Of a stretch of DNA of 46,973 nucleotides, positions 18,701 through 25,014 are shown piece by piece. A model generated the notes under the pieces. The model worked only from the letters and a program-made list of their open reading frames with translations, did no database searches and was not told the origin of the DNA. Position 1 is the stretch's first letter. Every line of letters begins with the position of its first letter. Source of the stretch: Gemmatimonadota bacterium. Its GTDB lineage: Bacteria > Gemmatimonadota > Gemmatimonadetes > Gemmatimonadales > Gemmatimonadaceae. Both the position numbers and the translations under genes were made by a program. The DNA lies in contig JAJTHG010000020.1 of assembly GCA_021298835.1 (NCBI GenBank), positions 1 through 46,973 on the forward strand. Reading direction: 5' to 3'.

Positions 18701-19103
18701 GGAGCGTATCCTTGGCAGTGACCCGAACGGTCGCGAGCGTCTGCTGCGACTGTTGGAGCGCCACTGGCCGCTCCGTGCACGGATCCTCCGACACCCGGAC
18801 GATTCGCGGCAGGAAGCCCGGTGCCAGCACTTGTACGGTCGCCCCGCGCAGACCTGGCAGCCGAAGTCGGCCCGCAGAATCAGAGAGGACCGGGAGCCAC
18901 GATCCGGCTGCAGCCGTGGCGGCGCCATCCGTTCCCCCTCGGGACCAGACACGGACGCGTCCGCCGGCTACCGGTCGTCCGGAGGTATCCGTCAGCTGAA
19001 GTGCCGGGATGCAATCACCGGACGGACTTTGGCCTTGGGCGACGACCGATGCCAGAAGCAGGGCTCCGAGCGCCGCCGTCGTCAGCCGGAAGCGTGCAAT
19101 CAC
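15702..19103 (-). CDS. TonB-dependent outer-membrane receptor with helical C-terminal extension
   Basis: A 1133-residue protein. The frame is open upstream, but GTG 19103 is chosen because it lies 17 bp after the previous stop and gives a signal peptide (VIARFRLTTAALGALLLASVVAQG). Next comes a carboxypeptidase-regulatory-like beta domain (LQLTDTSGRPVAGGRVRVWS), then a plug-like segment (SSTNQLVLDGLPVSS), then a beta-barrel rich in alternating aromatic strands. A late strand ARVEVKVPF looks like the usual terminal strand. Instead of ending, the protein continues about 147 residues (15702-16145), mostly helical and charged, with an LTAEHAIAWRRLM segment. Likely imports or binds a large ligand. 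It is the last gene of a leftward operon. Confidence 0.75.
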   Translation of the reverse strand: MIARFRLTTAALGALLLASVVAQGQSPSGDCIPALQLTDTSGRPVAGGRVRVWSRGGTDGAATAAAGSWLPVLSDSAGRLRLPGLRGATVQVLAPGFLPRIVRVSEDPCTERPVALQQSQQTLATVRVTAKDTLLTELVIPFQSLTGHGEELLMRGDDPATAGMNSGDYARVAATVVGFNRSGGDLTALGLPSSTNQLVLDGLPVSSLQLPRDATVMGRAGISSDALTGGYAGGYVNAGTIPHSFRELDLRITTEGTAAGVGSRTTIGGIPSVNLSIGSPLPAHRGGISILLNASSATLPIPATDSSDLFQRILRTGDQLGLDAWNDPARSRTASALATLMMSDVAGGVVTSMLRAGLVSSRGGANTSMDRLTVPGRQDGVDLALQNRWRRAWPWGRLTVSAGGTVERQRSGPLADVPGGWLDLLDAGGASGTRIPFGSLLPAANDRRSRLVKVDARFDRKLPTLAGTLTAQIELIGRDAAWHRTPTAGATLARVNVMESDARLLSTETARSSETTGGRAGIAALSFNTYIEPTPRVYVSLGGRLDVQAMDDGRSLGGPSTVFADVSPRLGFIAHFFRRRRYVGELQVNAGRFVNWIGSSDLLEPTLSGSMVQQICPQAPPLRVPPLPPAGTGCAAAPESVVVRSIASGIRAPSTWRAGVQFRPNTVFRVLWPYVRLDLSRTDRLRTITSGNLAGGGLGLFSAADGRRVFAPPGAIDPATGLILPNAGLEARASGVQRIAGWDGVSEAAQLTFGAILLDLGGLQINGSLTRAWGRQRIVGVADGSTNGVQAARWAPMQALPAYVSKVTVTTLSFPFEVAAFVEWTSGERFTPLFGTDVNGDGLANDAVGLGASAALDAAIRDQRCPMLGGVGVAPPNSCTTSSRLTTAVRFARTSSLGVLRRDVEVAVDLVNLFSLWSLVGGRGSGRLTEWEQGRNDPVAAFPVGFDSSSRRILSRPNPAFGAGSGAWRALLPTMASARVEVKVPFAASRSRQELERANAAQSNAMRAKAIAAIAERWYFDPVEFVLESPLGPLLADSTRGQLLQVRRTLTAEHAIAWRRLMNAQRDDAPLPEQERLRRQAEQRSRDAYEAATERIRAVLGADLDQAPPWLTSVLQAGASRVLIGFQPSAQDR

Positions 19104-19119
19104 ATGCGCGCGACGTTCC

Positions 19120-19503
19120 CTAGCGCGTCTGGCCGAATACTGCCCACAACGCCCCGCGCGCGGGCCTGTCGGTGCCCTCCAGCACCATGACCGACGCCCC
19201 CACCAGTTGCCCTTGTTCCAAGGCGAACTCCTTCTCCAAGAGCCCCAGCGCCGGGACGTAGCTCGAGCGCAAGGGTAACCGCTTCCGGTGGCTGATCCGT
19301 CCGTTGGCGTCTGCGAGCAGCAGGACGAGCACCGGCTCGCTGTCCTTGGGCCGTCCGACAACGTCCGGGAACTCGCGGGCCACCAGAGTGCGCACGGAAT
19401 CCGGGGCAGGGCCCCTCCACTGCTGGAGCCGGCTCGCCGGTGAGACAGGCGGCGCTCCAATCGCAAGGAGGAGCGAAACAATCGCGGTAGTCATGATGCT
19501 CAT
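19120..19503 (-). CDS. Small secreted protein upstream of the TonB-dependent receptor
   Basis: A 127-residue protein starting at ATG 19503, with GGAGAGAA about ten bases upstream. Signal peptide MSIMTTAIVSLLLAIGAPPVSP. The mature part (EFPDVVGRPKDSEPVLVLLLADANGRISHRK, VGASVMVLEG) is alpha/beta and not recognised. The VLLLADANGRI stretch vaguely recalls the TonB C-terminal fold, in which a strand pairs with partner proteins, but this is weak. Its start overlaps the preceding small frame by four bases (ATGA), and the receptor follows 17 bp later, so the three are probably made together. A periplasmic helper of the receptor is the simplest guess. Confidence 0.6.
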   Translation of the reverse strand: MSIMTTAIVSLLLAIGAPPVSPASRLQQWRGPAPDSVRTLVAREFPDVVGRPKDSEPVLVLLLADANGRISHRKRLPLRSSYVPALGLLEKEFALEQGQLVGASVMVLEGTDRPARGALWAVFGQTR

Positions 19504-19694
19504 GGGGTTCTCTCCAAGGCGACGCGAAGGGTGTCGGGATGAATGGATCCGTAATGTCCAACAGTGCCAACGACAAGCGCCGGGGCCGCGGGGACACCCA
19601 GCTGACTCGCGAATGCGCCAGCGACCTGCAGGGCCGAGTCCACATGTGCCTCGTGTGGACAGGCCTCGGCAGTCGGAGGCCCGATCGCCGTCAC
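19500..19694 (-). CDS. Short thioredoxin-like C-terminal fragment at the operon head
   Basis: A 64-residue frame from GTG 19694, with GGAGG three bases before it and an in-frame TGA just upstream, so it cannot be longer. The sequence (ASQLGVPAAPALVVG, then HPDTLRVALERT) resembles the C-terminal half of DsbA/DsbG-like thioredoxin folds around the cis-Pro loop, without the CxxC half. It ends in an ATGA overlap with the next gene, which suggests that it is really translated. It could be a truncated relic that now serves as a coupling leader, or a small protein unrelated to thioredoxin. Confidence 0.35.
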   Translation of the reverse strand: MTAIGPPTAEACPHEAHVDSALQVAGAFASQLGVPAAPALVVGTVGHYGSIHPDTLRVALERTP

Positions 19695-19726
19695 CTGCCT
19701 CCGTCACGAGGTTATGCGCAGACGTT

Positions 19727-19737
19727 CCCCCCCCCCC
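19727..19737. repeat. C11 homopolymer tract
   Basis: Eleven consecutive C (G on the transcribed leftward strand) sit about 33 bp upstream of the first start of the receptor operon. Homopolymers of this length can slip during replication and change promoter spacing; no such effect can be shown here. Confidence 0.9.
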
Positions 19738-19742
19738 GCATT

Positions 19743-19756
19743 TTGTCTAGAGACAA
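19743..19756. promoter_or_regulatory. Inverted repeat TTGTCT-AG-AGACAA, candidate operator
   Basis: A 6-2-6 inverted repeat lies five bases from the C11 tract, in the space between the leftward receptor operon and the rightward HhH gene. It is one of the few AT-containing symmetric sites in a very GC-rich window. This is the placement of a repressor or activator site. Confidence 0.4.
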
Positions 19757-19905
19757 GGCCTTCACATGCGGAAACCCGACATCCGCACCGAACGGCGAAC
19801 AGGCGTACGGGTCGGTTGCCCCGGCACGGGCAGGCGCACAACGGCGTCTTCCCCGCCGCCATCGTGGCGTGACCGGTGGCCACCGTATTCGTCTTCCGTT
19901 CGGCC

Positions 19906-21261
19906 ATGCCGCGACGCGACGACACGCCGTCCCTGTATCCGAACTACGCAAGTGCCGACGAACTCGTCGGGCGCTTCGGGCTGGACCGTACGCTCGCCGA
20001 AACCATCGTCCGGCACCGGCCGTATCGCGGCGTCGAGGACCTGCTTCGCATTGCCGACCTGCCGCGCCGCATCGCGCCGGCCGACCTCTTCGTGCTCATC
20101 GGCGAGTCCGCGCGCACGCTGCCGCAGCCCGCGCGGCTCCCCGTGGTCGAGCGGCTGTCCGAGACCGACCAGGGGTCCGGCATCGTCTATGGCATTGCCG
20201 TGGACGTCGCGGGCGAGCGGCGCGCCTTCCTGGCGGATGGCACCGGCAACGAGATCGCCGGCGCAGCGCTGGCGCCCGGCGGCACGACGCCGATCGACCT
20301 CGCCTCGCTCCGCCTCGGCGGCTACGCCCCGTACGAGCTGCTGCGGCTCCACCCGCTCGACCGCTCCCGCGTCCGCGACTATCTCGGTTCACAGGCCGTT
20401 GCGATGGCCGCGGGCCTCTGGCGCCGCCTGCTCGAGCAGTGGACGCGGCTCGACGTCACCGAGGCCAGGGCCGTCGCGTGGCTCTCCCAATGCGTCGCCG
20501 GCGCCGTGGACATCACGCGCGCGCACGTCCGCCGCCGCGCCTCGATGATCGACGGTGGCCTCCCGGTCGTGACGCCCGACGTGGACTGGTGGGACGGCGA
20601 TCCGGTCGCCCCCTACGAGCCCGCGCGCGGCGACCTCACGCGGCGCATGGCCGAGGACGTGCTGTTCGAACGCATCCGCCGGCGCGGCGGACCGCACCAT
20701 CCGCTGATCGCGGTGCAGTTCGCGCTGCTGCGCGAGGCGCTCACCGCGATCGATCCGGTGGCGGGCCCGATGCCGATCGCCATCGCCGTGCCGCCGGTGG
20801 TCCGCTACGACGTGCCGGGCACCGAGGGTGACGGCGCCATCGGGCGGGTCGTCGTGAAGCTCGTGGACGTCGCCTACCACGGCGACGACATCGGCGCCGA
20901 CTGGACGTACACCGTCGCCGTCGAGGACGTCGCGGTGAAGGTGCTCGCCGCCGGCACGCACCACCACGGCGTCGTGCGAACCTACGATCGCGTCGTGCAC
21001 GACGGCTCGGGCCCCGACCGCTACGGGTCCTCCTTCCACCTGGCGCTGCAGGTGAGCGCGCGCGAGCACGACGTCATGTGGGACGACATCGGCGCCGCGC
21101 ACGTCAACCTGCTCGTGGCGTGCGACCCGGCCTACCCGATGCTCTCGTACCGGACGGAGGTCACGGTCGGCGTCCGCGACCGGCGCTGGTACGGAGCCGG
21201 GCGGCGCACGGCGCGCCTGCGGTTCACCTTCGAGGTCGAGACGAGCTGTTCCCAGGCATGA
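19906..21261 (+). CDS. Helix-hairpin-helix protein with uncharacterised beta-rich C-terminus
   Basis: A 451-residue protein from ATG 19906 (a GTG at 19876 would add ten residues; neither has a ribosome-binding site). Residues about 12-50 form a ComEA/GspK-style helix-hairpin-helix: NYASADELVGRFG, then ETIVRHRPYRGVEDLLRI. The rest is not recognised: a helical middle (ITRAHVRRRASM) and a beta-rich end with many Asp and His (VDVAYHGDDIGADW, GTHHHGV). There is no signal peptide, so it is probably cytoplasmic. Neighbours are a GspF-like gene (convergent, 18 bp apart) and an AAA ATPase, but no complete secretion system is present. HhH domains bind DNA or act as protein-interaction modules in pseudopilins; which applies here is open. 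Confidence 0.5.
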   Translation: MPRRDDTPSLYPNYASADELVGRFGLDRTLAETIVRHRPYRGVEDLLRIADLPRRIAPADLFVLIGESARTLPQPARLPVVERLSETDQGSGIVYGIAVDVAGERRAFLADGTGNEIAGAALAPGGTTPIDLASLRLGGYAPYELLRLHPLDRSRVRDYLGSQAVAMAAGLWRRLLEQWTRLDVTEARAVAWLSQCVAGAVDITRAHVRRRASMIDGGLPVVTPDVDWWDGDPVAPYEPARGDLTRRMAEDVLFERIRRRGGPHHPLIAVQFALLREALTAIDPVAGPMPIAIAVPPVVRYDVPGTEGDGAIGRVVVKLVDVAYHGDDIGADWTYTVAVEDVAVKVLAAGTHHHGVVRTYDRVVHDGSGPDRYGSSFHLALQVSAREHDVMWDDIGAAHVNLLVACDPAYPMLSYRTEVTVGVRDRRWYGAGRRTARLRFTFEVETSCSQA

Positions 21262-21279
21262 CCGTGCGCGGTCACGCCG

Positions 21280-22098
21280 TCAGGGGAAGGCGTCGTCGAG
21301 CAAGGCCGCCAGCTTCCCGAGGGATCCATCCAGGTTCCCGGACACCTCGGCGACCGCCAGCATCGCGAAGAAGTCCCGGGTGAGGCCGGGTGCCCCGCGG
21401 AGCGTCTCGGAGAGTGAGGCGGTCGCCAACCTGCGCACCCCGACCCGCGCCACGTGGGCCACGAGCGCCGCGTCGCCGCTCGCCCCGGCGGCGAGCGTCG
21501 CCGCCCGGTCGAGCGGCAGCCCAGCCGCCAACGCCGTCGCCAGGGCGCGCGTGAAACGGACGAGGGGCCGCGGTGGACGGCTCGCGAAGCGATCGGCCAC
21601 GCGCCGCACGAAGGCCCCGCCCTGAAGGAACAGCACGGAGACGGCACCGCCGGCCACGAGTGCGTAGGCGAGCGGCGACCCGAAGACCAGCAGGGGCATC
21701 GGGGCGATCACGCAGGCCGCCACCGCCGTGGACATCGGGTACGCCATCTGCCGACGCACCCGCTGCATCAACCGATCCTGCGCGGTGAAGTGCTCGGCCA
21801 GCAGGCGCAGCGCCCCCTCCAGCGCTCCCGCCGCCTCGCCGGCCTCGAGGATCCCCGCCTCGAACGCGTCGAAGGCCTCCGGGGCGCGCCGCACGATGTC
21901 GGTCAGCGCCTCGCCGCGCGCCGAGCCGGCGCCGATGGCCGCCACGGCCTCCTGCACGGACGCCGGTTGCGGACCGAGCACCCGCATCGTCTTGCCATGG
22001 GGAAAGCCGGCGCGGTAGGCGGCATGCCACGCACGATAGAAGGCCGCCCGCTCGCGCCCCCGATCGAGGGCCGCCCATTCCGAACGCCACGTCGCCAT
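21280..22098 (-). CDS. GspF/PilC-like type II secretion protein, shortened
   Basis: A 272-residue T2SSF-domain protein. The first T2SSF repeat is visible from FYRAWHAAYRAGFP through AGEAAGALEGALRLLAEHF. Two membrane spans (about 142-162 and 163-180) separate it from a second repeat, LVRFTRALATALAAGLPLD through VAEVSGNLDGSLGKLAALL. Canonical GspF/PilC has about 400 residues and a third span after the second repeat; here the protein stops right there. GspF is the inner-membrane platform of type II secretion or type IV pilus machines. It is divergent from the AAA ATPase gene (33 bp between starts) and could serve the minor-pilin operon elsewhere in the window. Confidence 0.65.
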   Translation of the reverse strand: MATWRSEWAALDRGRERAAFYRAWHAAYRAGFPHGKTMRVLGPQPASVQEAVAAIGAGSARGEALTDIVRRAPEAFDAFEAGILEAGEAAGALEGALRLLAEHFTAQDRLMQRVRRQMAYPMSTAVAACVIAPMPLLVFGSPLAYALVAGGAVSVLFLQGGAFVRRVADRFASRPPRPLVRFTRALATALAAGLPLDRAATLAAGASGDAALVAHVARVGVRRLATASLSETLRGAPGLTRDFFAMLAVAEVSGNLDGSLGKLAALLDDAFP

Positions 22099-22131
22099 GG
22101 CGTACGATCACCCGCCGTCCGTCCGCGCGCC

Positions 22132-23625
22132 ATGACACAGGATCCGCTCGTCGAGATCGAACTGCTCGTCCGCGCCCGATACGCCCTCCTGCTCGTCCCG
22201 AGCGAGGAGTTCGAGCGGGTGGACGAGATGCTCGAGCGCGCGGCGGAGCGGCTCTCGCTCCACTACGCGCAGTGGCGACGCGCCTCCGGCCTGCGGCGCG
22301 GCCGGCTGCGCGGCGACCCGATCGTCGCCGACACGCGCGAGCCGGTGAAGGCGCTGGCCCAGGTGCCCGAGATCGGCGCGGGCCTCTTCCATTTCCGGGA
22401 GCTCGGGCCGCACCTCGCCGATCCCGAGGTCGAAAGCCACCTCGTCGAGACGATCGAGTACTTCTCGTCGCGTCGCGGCGCCGTCGTCCTGTCGGGGCAC
22501 GCCCTCAACCTCCCGGATGCGCTGCGGCGCTTTTCGGCGACCGTGCGGCTGCCGCCGCCGTCGTTCGACGAGTACCGGGGCCTGCTCGAGCGCACCATCC
22601 GCACGTACTCCGCGCGACAGCCGATCCGCGTCGAGATCACGCAGGAGGAACGGGTGCGCCTGGTGAACAACCTCGCCGGGCTCACGCTCCACGAGGCCGA
22701 GCGCATCGTCTCGCGGCGGCTCATCGAGGACGGTGCCCTCACGTCCCACGACGTCGCCCTCGTCGGCGCGGCCAAGCAGCAGCAGGTCGAACAGGACGGC
22801 CTGCTCGAGTACACGCCGGCCGACGCCGGGCTCGGCGAGGTCGCGGGCCTCGCCGGCCTCAAGCGCTGGCTCGCGCAGCGCCGGGCCATCGTCGCCGATC
22901 CGCAGCGCGCCCTCGCCGCCGGGCTCGGGTTTCCCCGCGGCATGCTGCTCCTCGGGGTCCCCGGCTGCGGCAAGAGTCTCTGCGCGAAGGCGGTGGCCCA
23001 CGAGTGGGGGCTGCCGCTGCTCAAGCTCGACCCGGCCAATCTCTACGACAAGTTCGTCGGGGAGAGCGAGAAGAACTTCAAGCGTGCCCTCGCCACTGCC
23101 GAGCGGTTGGCGCCGATCGTGCTGTTCATTGACGAGCTCGAGAAGGCGTTCGCGGCGGGAGGCACGGAGGGCGACGGCGGGTTGTCGCAGCGCATCTTCG
23201 GGTCGTTCCTCGCCTGGCTCCAGGACCGGCGCACCGACGTCTTCGTGGTCGCGACCGCGAACGACGTGTCCCGCCTTCCCCCCGAGTTCATCCGCAAGGG
23301 ACGCTTCGACGAGATCTTCTTCGTGGACCTCCCCGGTGCCGAGGCGCGGCGCGAGGTCTTCCGCATCCACCTCGCCCGGCGACGGCAGGATCCGGCCGGA
23401 TTCGGCCTCGACGCCCTCGCCGCGCGCGCCGAGGGCTTCAGCGGCGCCGAGATCGAGGCGGCCGTCGTCGGTGCACTCGCCGCCGCTTTCGCCGCCGACC
23501 GGCCGCTCGGCGACGCCGACCTCGAGGCCGAGTTGCGGCGCACGCGACCGCTCAGCGCCACGATGGCCGAGCACCTCTCGGCGCTGCGGACGTGGGCCGC
23601 GGGGCGCACCGCGATGGCGGACTGA
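22132..23625 (+). CDS. Ycf46-like AAA+ ATPase
   Basis: A 497-residue AAA+ protein of the Ycf46 type, with a degenerate N-terminal ATPase-like domain (RARYALLLVPSEEFERVDE, EYFSSRRGAVVLSGH) and a full C-terminal AAA domain. Walker A is GVPGCGKSLC (Lys281), Walker B is IVLFIDELEKAF (Asp334, Glu335). The second-region-of-homology block has ATANDVSRLPPEFIRKGRFDEIFFVDLP with the arginine finger. ATG 22132 is chosen at the onset of family similarity. In cyanobacteria a Ycf46 relative affects photosynthetic carbon uptake; in other bacteria the role is unknown. The promoter is shared with the GspF-like gene. Confidence 0.85.
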   Translation: MTQDPLVEIELLVRARYALLLVPSEEFERVDEMLERAAERLSLHYAQWRRASGLRRGRLRGDPIVADTREPVKALAQVPEIGAGLFHFRELGPHLADPEVESHLVETIEYFSSRRGAVVLSGHALNLPDALRRFSATVRLPPPSFDEYRGLLERTIRTYSARQPIRVEITQEERVRLVNNLAGLTLHEAERIVSRRLIEDGALTSHDVALVGAAKQQQVEQDGLLEYTPADAGLGEVAGLAGLKRWLAQRRAIVADPQRALAAGLGFPRGMLLLGVPGCGKSLCAKAVAHEWGLPLLKLDPANLYDKFVGESEKNFKRALATAERLAPIVLFIDELEKAFAAGGTEGDGGLSQRIFGSFLAWLQDRRTDVFVVATANDVSRLPPEFIRKGRFDEIFFVDLPGAEARREVFRIHLARRRQDPAGFGLDALAARAEGFSGAEIEAAVVGALAAAFAADRPLGDADLEAELRRTRPLSATMAEHLSALRTWAAGRTAMAD

Positions 23626-23676
23626 GCGACGCGCCGGCGGCGAGGGCGAACGCCGTGCGCCGGCCCGCGCGGCGCC

Positions 23677-24387
23677 TCAGGCCGGCCAGATTTGAGGCCG
23701 CAGGACGATCCCCTCCGCCCGGATCGCGACCGCCCCGACGAACGGTGACGGCAGGACGAGCGGCGCGACCGCCCAGCGCGCCCCGGCGGCGGCGTCGCCG
23801 TCGATCTCCACGACGCGCGCCGCGGCTGCATCCGACGTCACCGTGAAGCGGTCGAGCGCGTGCGACAGCCCCGTGCCGATCGCCTTGAGGTACGCCTCCT
23901 TGCGCGTCCAGAGGCGATGGAAGCCCGCGACGCGCTCGGCCTCGGGCAGCCGGCGCAACGCCGCACGCTCGGCCGGCGAGAAGTTCGCCTCCGCCACGGC
24001 GACGCTGTCGGGGATCGGCAGGGCGGCCTCGACGTCCACGCCGACCGGCCCATGGGTCGTGACGGCGAGCACGGCGAGGTCGCGGCTGTGGCTCAAGTTG
24101 AAGTGCAGCGCGGGATGGTCCGCGAGGGCCGGCTTCCCGAGCGGGCCGACCTCGAACGCCAGCGAGGCGGGAGGACGCCCGAGTGCGTCGCCGAGTATGC
24201 ACCGCATGGCGCCGTGCGCCGCGACGTACCGCGCACGGTCGCGGTCGAATCGGAACCGCGCCGCGCGCTCGCGCTCCGTGGGTGACAGCACGTCGGCGGC
24301 CGGCGTCGCCCCCGTCAACGGGATCACCCAGAGATCAACGCTGGCGGGTCGGCCGGCCGGATCAGCGGGCACGCGGCGATCCGGCAT
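23677..24387 (-). CDS. 4'-phosphopantetheinyl transferase, Sfp type
   Basis: A 236-residue Sfp-type transferase that loads the phosphopantetheine arm of coenzyme A onto carrier proteins. Family blocks are all present: RFRFDRDRARYVAAHGAMR near residue 45, LGKPAL, FNLSHSRDLAVLAV, the Mg-binding GVDVE, and WTRKEAYLKAIGTGL. The length is normal. No NRPS or PKS is in the window, so its target may be a carrier protein elsewhere; in some species Sfp-type enzymes also serve fatty-acid synthesis. Convergent with the AAA gene, 51 bp apart. Confidence 0.9.
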   Translation of the reverse strand: MPDRRVPADPAGRPASVDLWVIPLTGATPAADVLSPTERERAARFRFDRDRARYVAAHGAMRCILGDALGRPPASLAFEVGPLGKPALADHPALHFNLSHSRDLAVLAVTTHGPVGVDVEAALPIPDSVAVAEANFSPAERAALRRLPEAERVAGFHRLWTRKEAYLKAIGTGLSHALDRFTVTSDAAAARVVEIDGDAAAGARWAVAPLVLPSPFVGAVAIRAEGIVLRPQIWPA

Positions 24388-24449
24388 GCACGACCGAACC
24401 GGCGGGGCGCCCCGCGCCGGGAGCCGGCGTCAGGCGTCGGCCGTCGGCC

Positions 24450-24953
24450 TCACGGCCAACGAGGCCCGCAGCCGCTCTGCCGGAACGAGTCCGAGACGTT
24501 GAGCACCTTCCACGCCCCCGACTGCTTCACGAGGTGGAAGGCGTCGTATCCGCAATTCGAGACACCGGTCGGCGTCCGGACCTGGTACTCCGCCCAGGCC
24601 GTCGCCAGCGGCCCGTCCACGGTGACGCGCACGTTGCGGATCGGCTCGTCCACGCCGCTGCCGGTCGGCCCCAGCGCCGCCTGGACGAACTGCGCGAGGG
24701 GCAACACCACCACGCCCACGCTGTCCGGGCCGCCCGGGGTCGGCCGCAGCAGCGTGAAGCGTCCTGCGGGATGGAACTCGGCCCGGAACGCCGCGACGTC
24801 CTTCGTGCGGAGCGCGTCGAACATCCGCGTGAGCGTCCCGACGACCGCGGCACTGTCCGCGGGCGTGGCGAGGGGGGTGGGGGCGGGGGCGGCGGGACCG
24901 CGCGCGCAGGCGGCCGAAACCGCGACGATGGAGGCGAGCAGGAGGAGACGCAT
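24450..24953 (-). CDS. NTF2/SnoaL-like lipoprotein
   Basis: A 167-residue lipoprotein from ATG 24953: signal MRLLLLASIVAVSAAC with Cys16 as lipid site, then a Pro/Ala linker. The domain is an NTF2-like fold: ADSAAVVGTLTRMFDALRTKDVAAFRAEFHPAGRFTLL, then AWAEYQVRTPTG and GYDAFHLVKQSGAWKVLNVSDS. This is the DUF4440/SnoaL pattern, a small cone-shaped pocket used for binding or for simple catalysis. Ligand unknown. It diverges from the large fusion protein at 25015, with about 60 bp between starts, so the two probably share a control region. Confidence 0.75.
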   Translation of the reverse strand: MRLLLLASIVAVSAACARGPAAPAPTPLATPADSAAVVGTLTRMFDALRTKDVAAFRAEFHPAGRFTLLRPTPGGPDSVGVVVLPLAQFVQAALGPTGSGVDEPIRNVRVTVDGPLATAWAEYQVRTPTGVSNCGYDAFHLVKQSGAWKVLNVSDSFRQSGCGPRWP

Positions 24954-25014
24954 GGGGGAAATGTGCAAGTGCACCACCGCTTGCGGCACCCCGCTCAGGG
25001 CCGCAGCGTCAGGG

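Noticed and set aside
19539..20831. Long plus-strand frame upstream of and overlapping the HhH gene
   Set aside because: It is Arg/Pro/Ala-rich and out of frame with the HhH motif. It is a shadow of the real frame.
24499..25014. N-terminal extension of the FKBP-esterase-cyclophilin frame
   Set aside because: The open frame runs back across the antisense NTF2-like lipoprotein gene. The signal peptide at ATG 25015 marks the true start.
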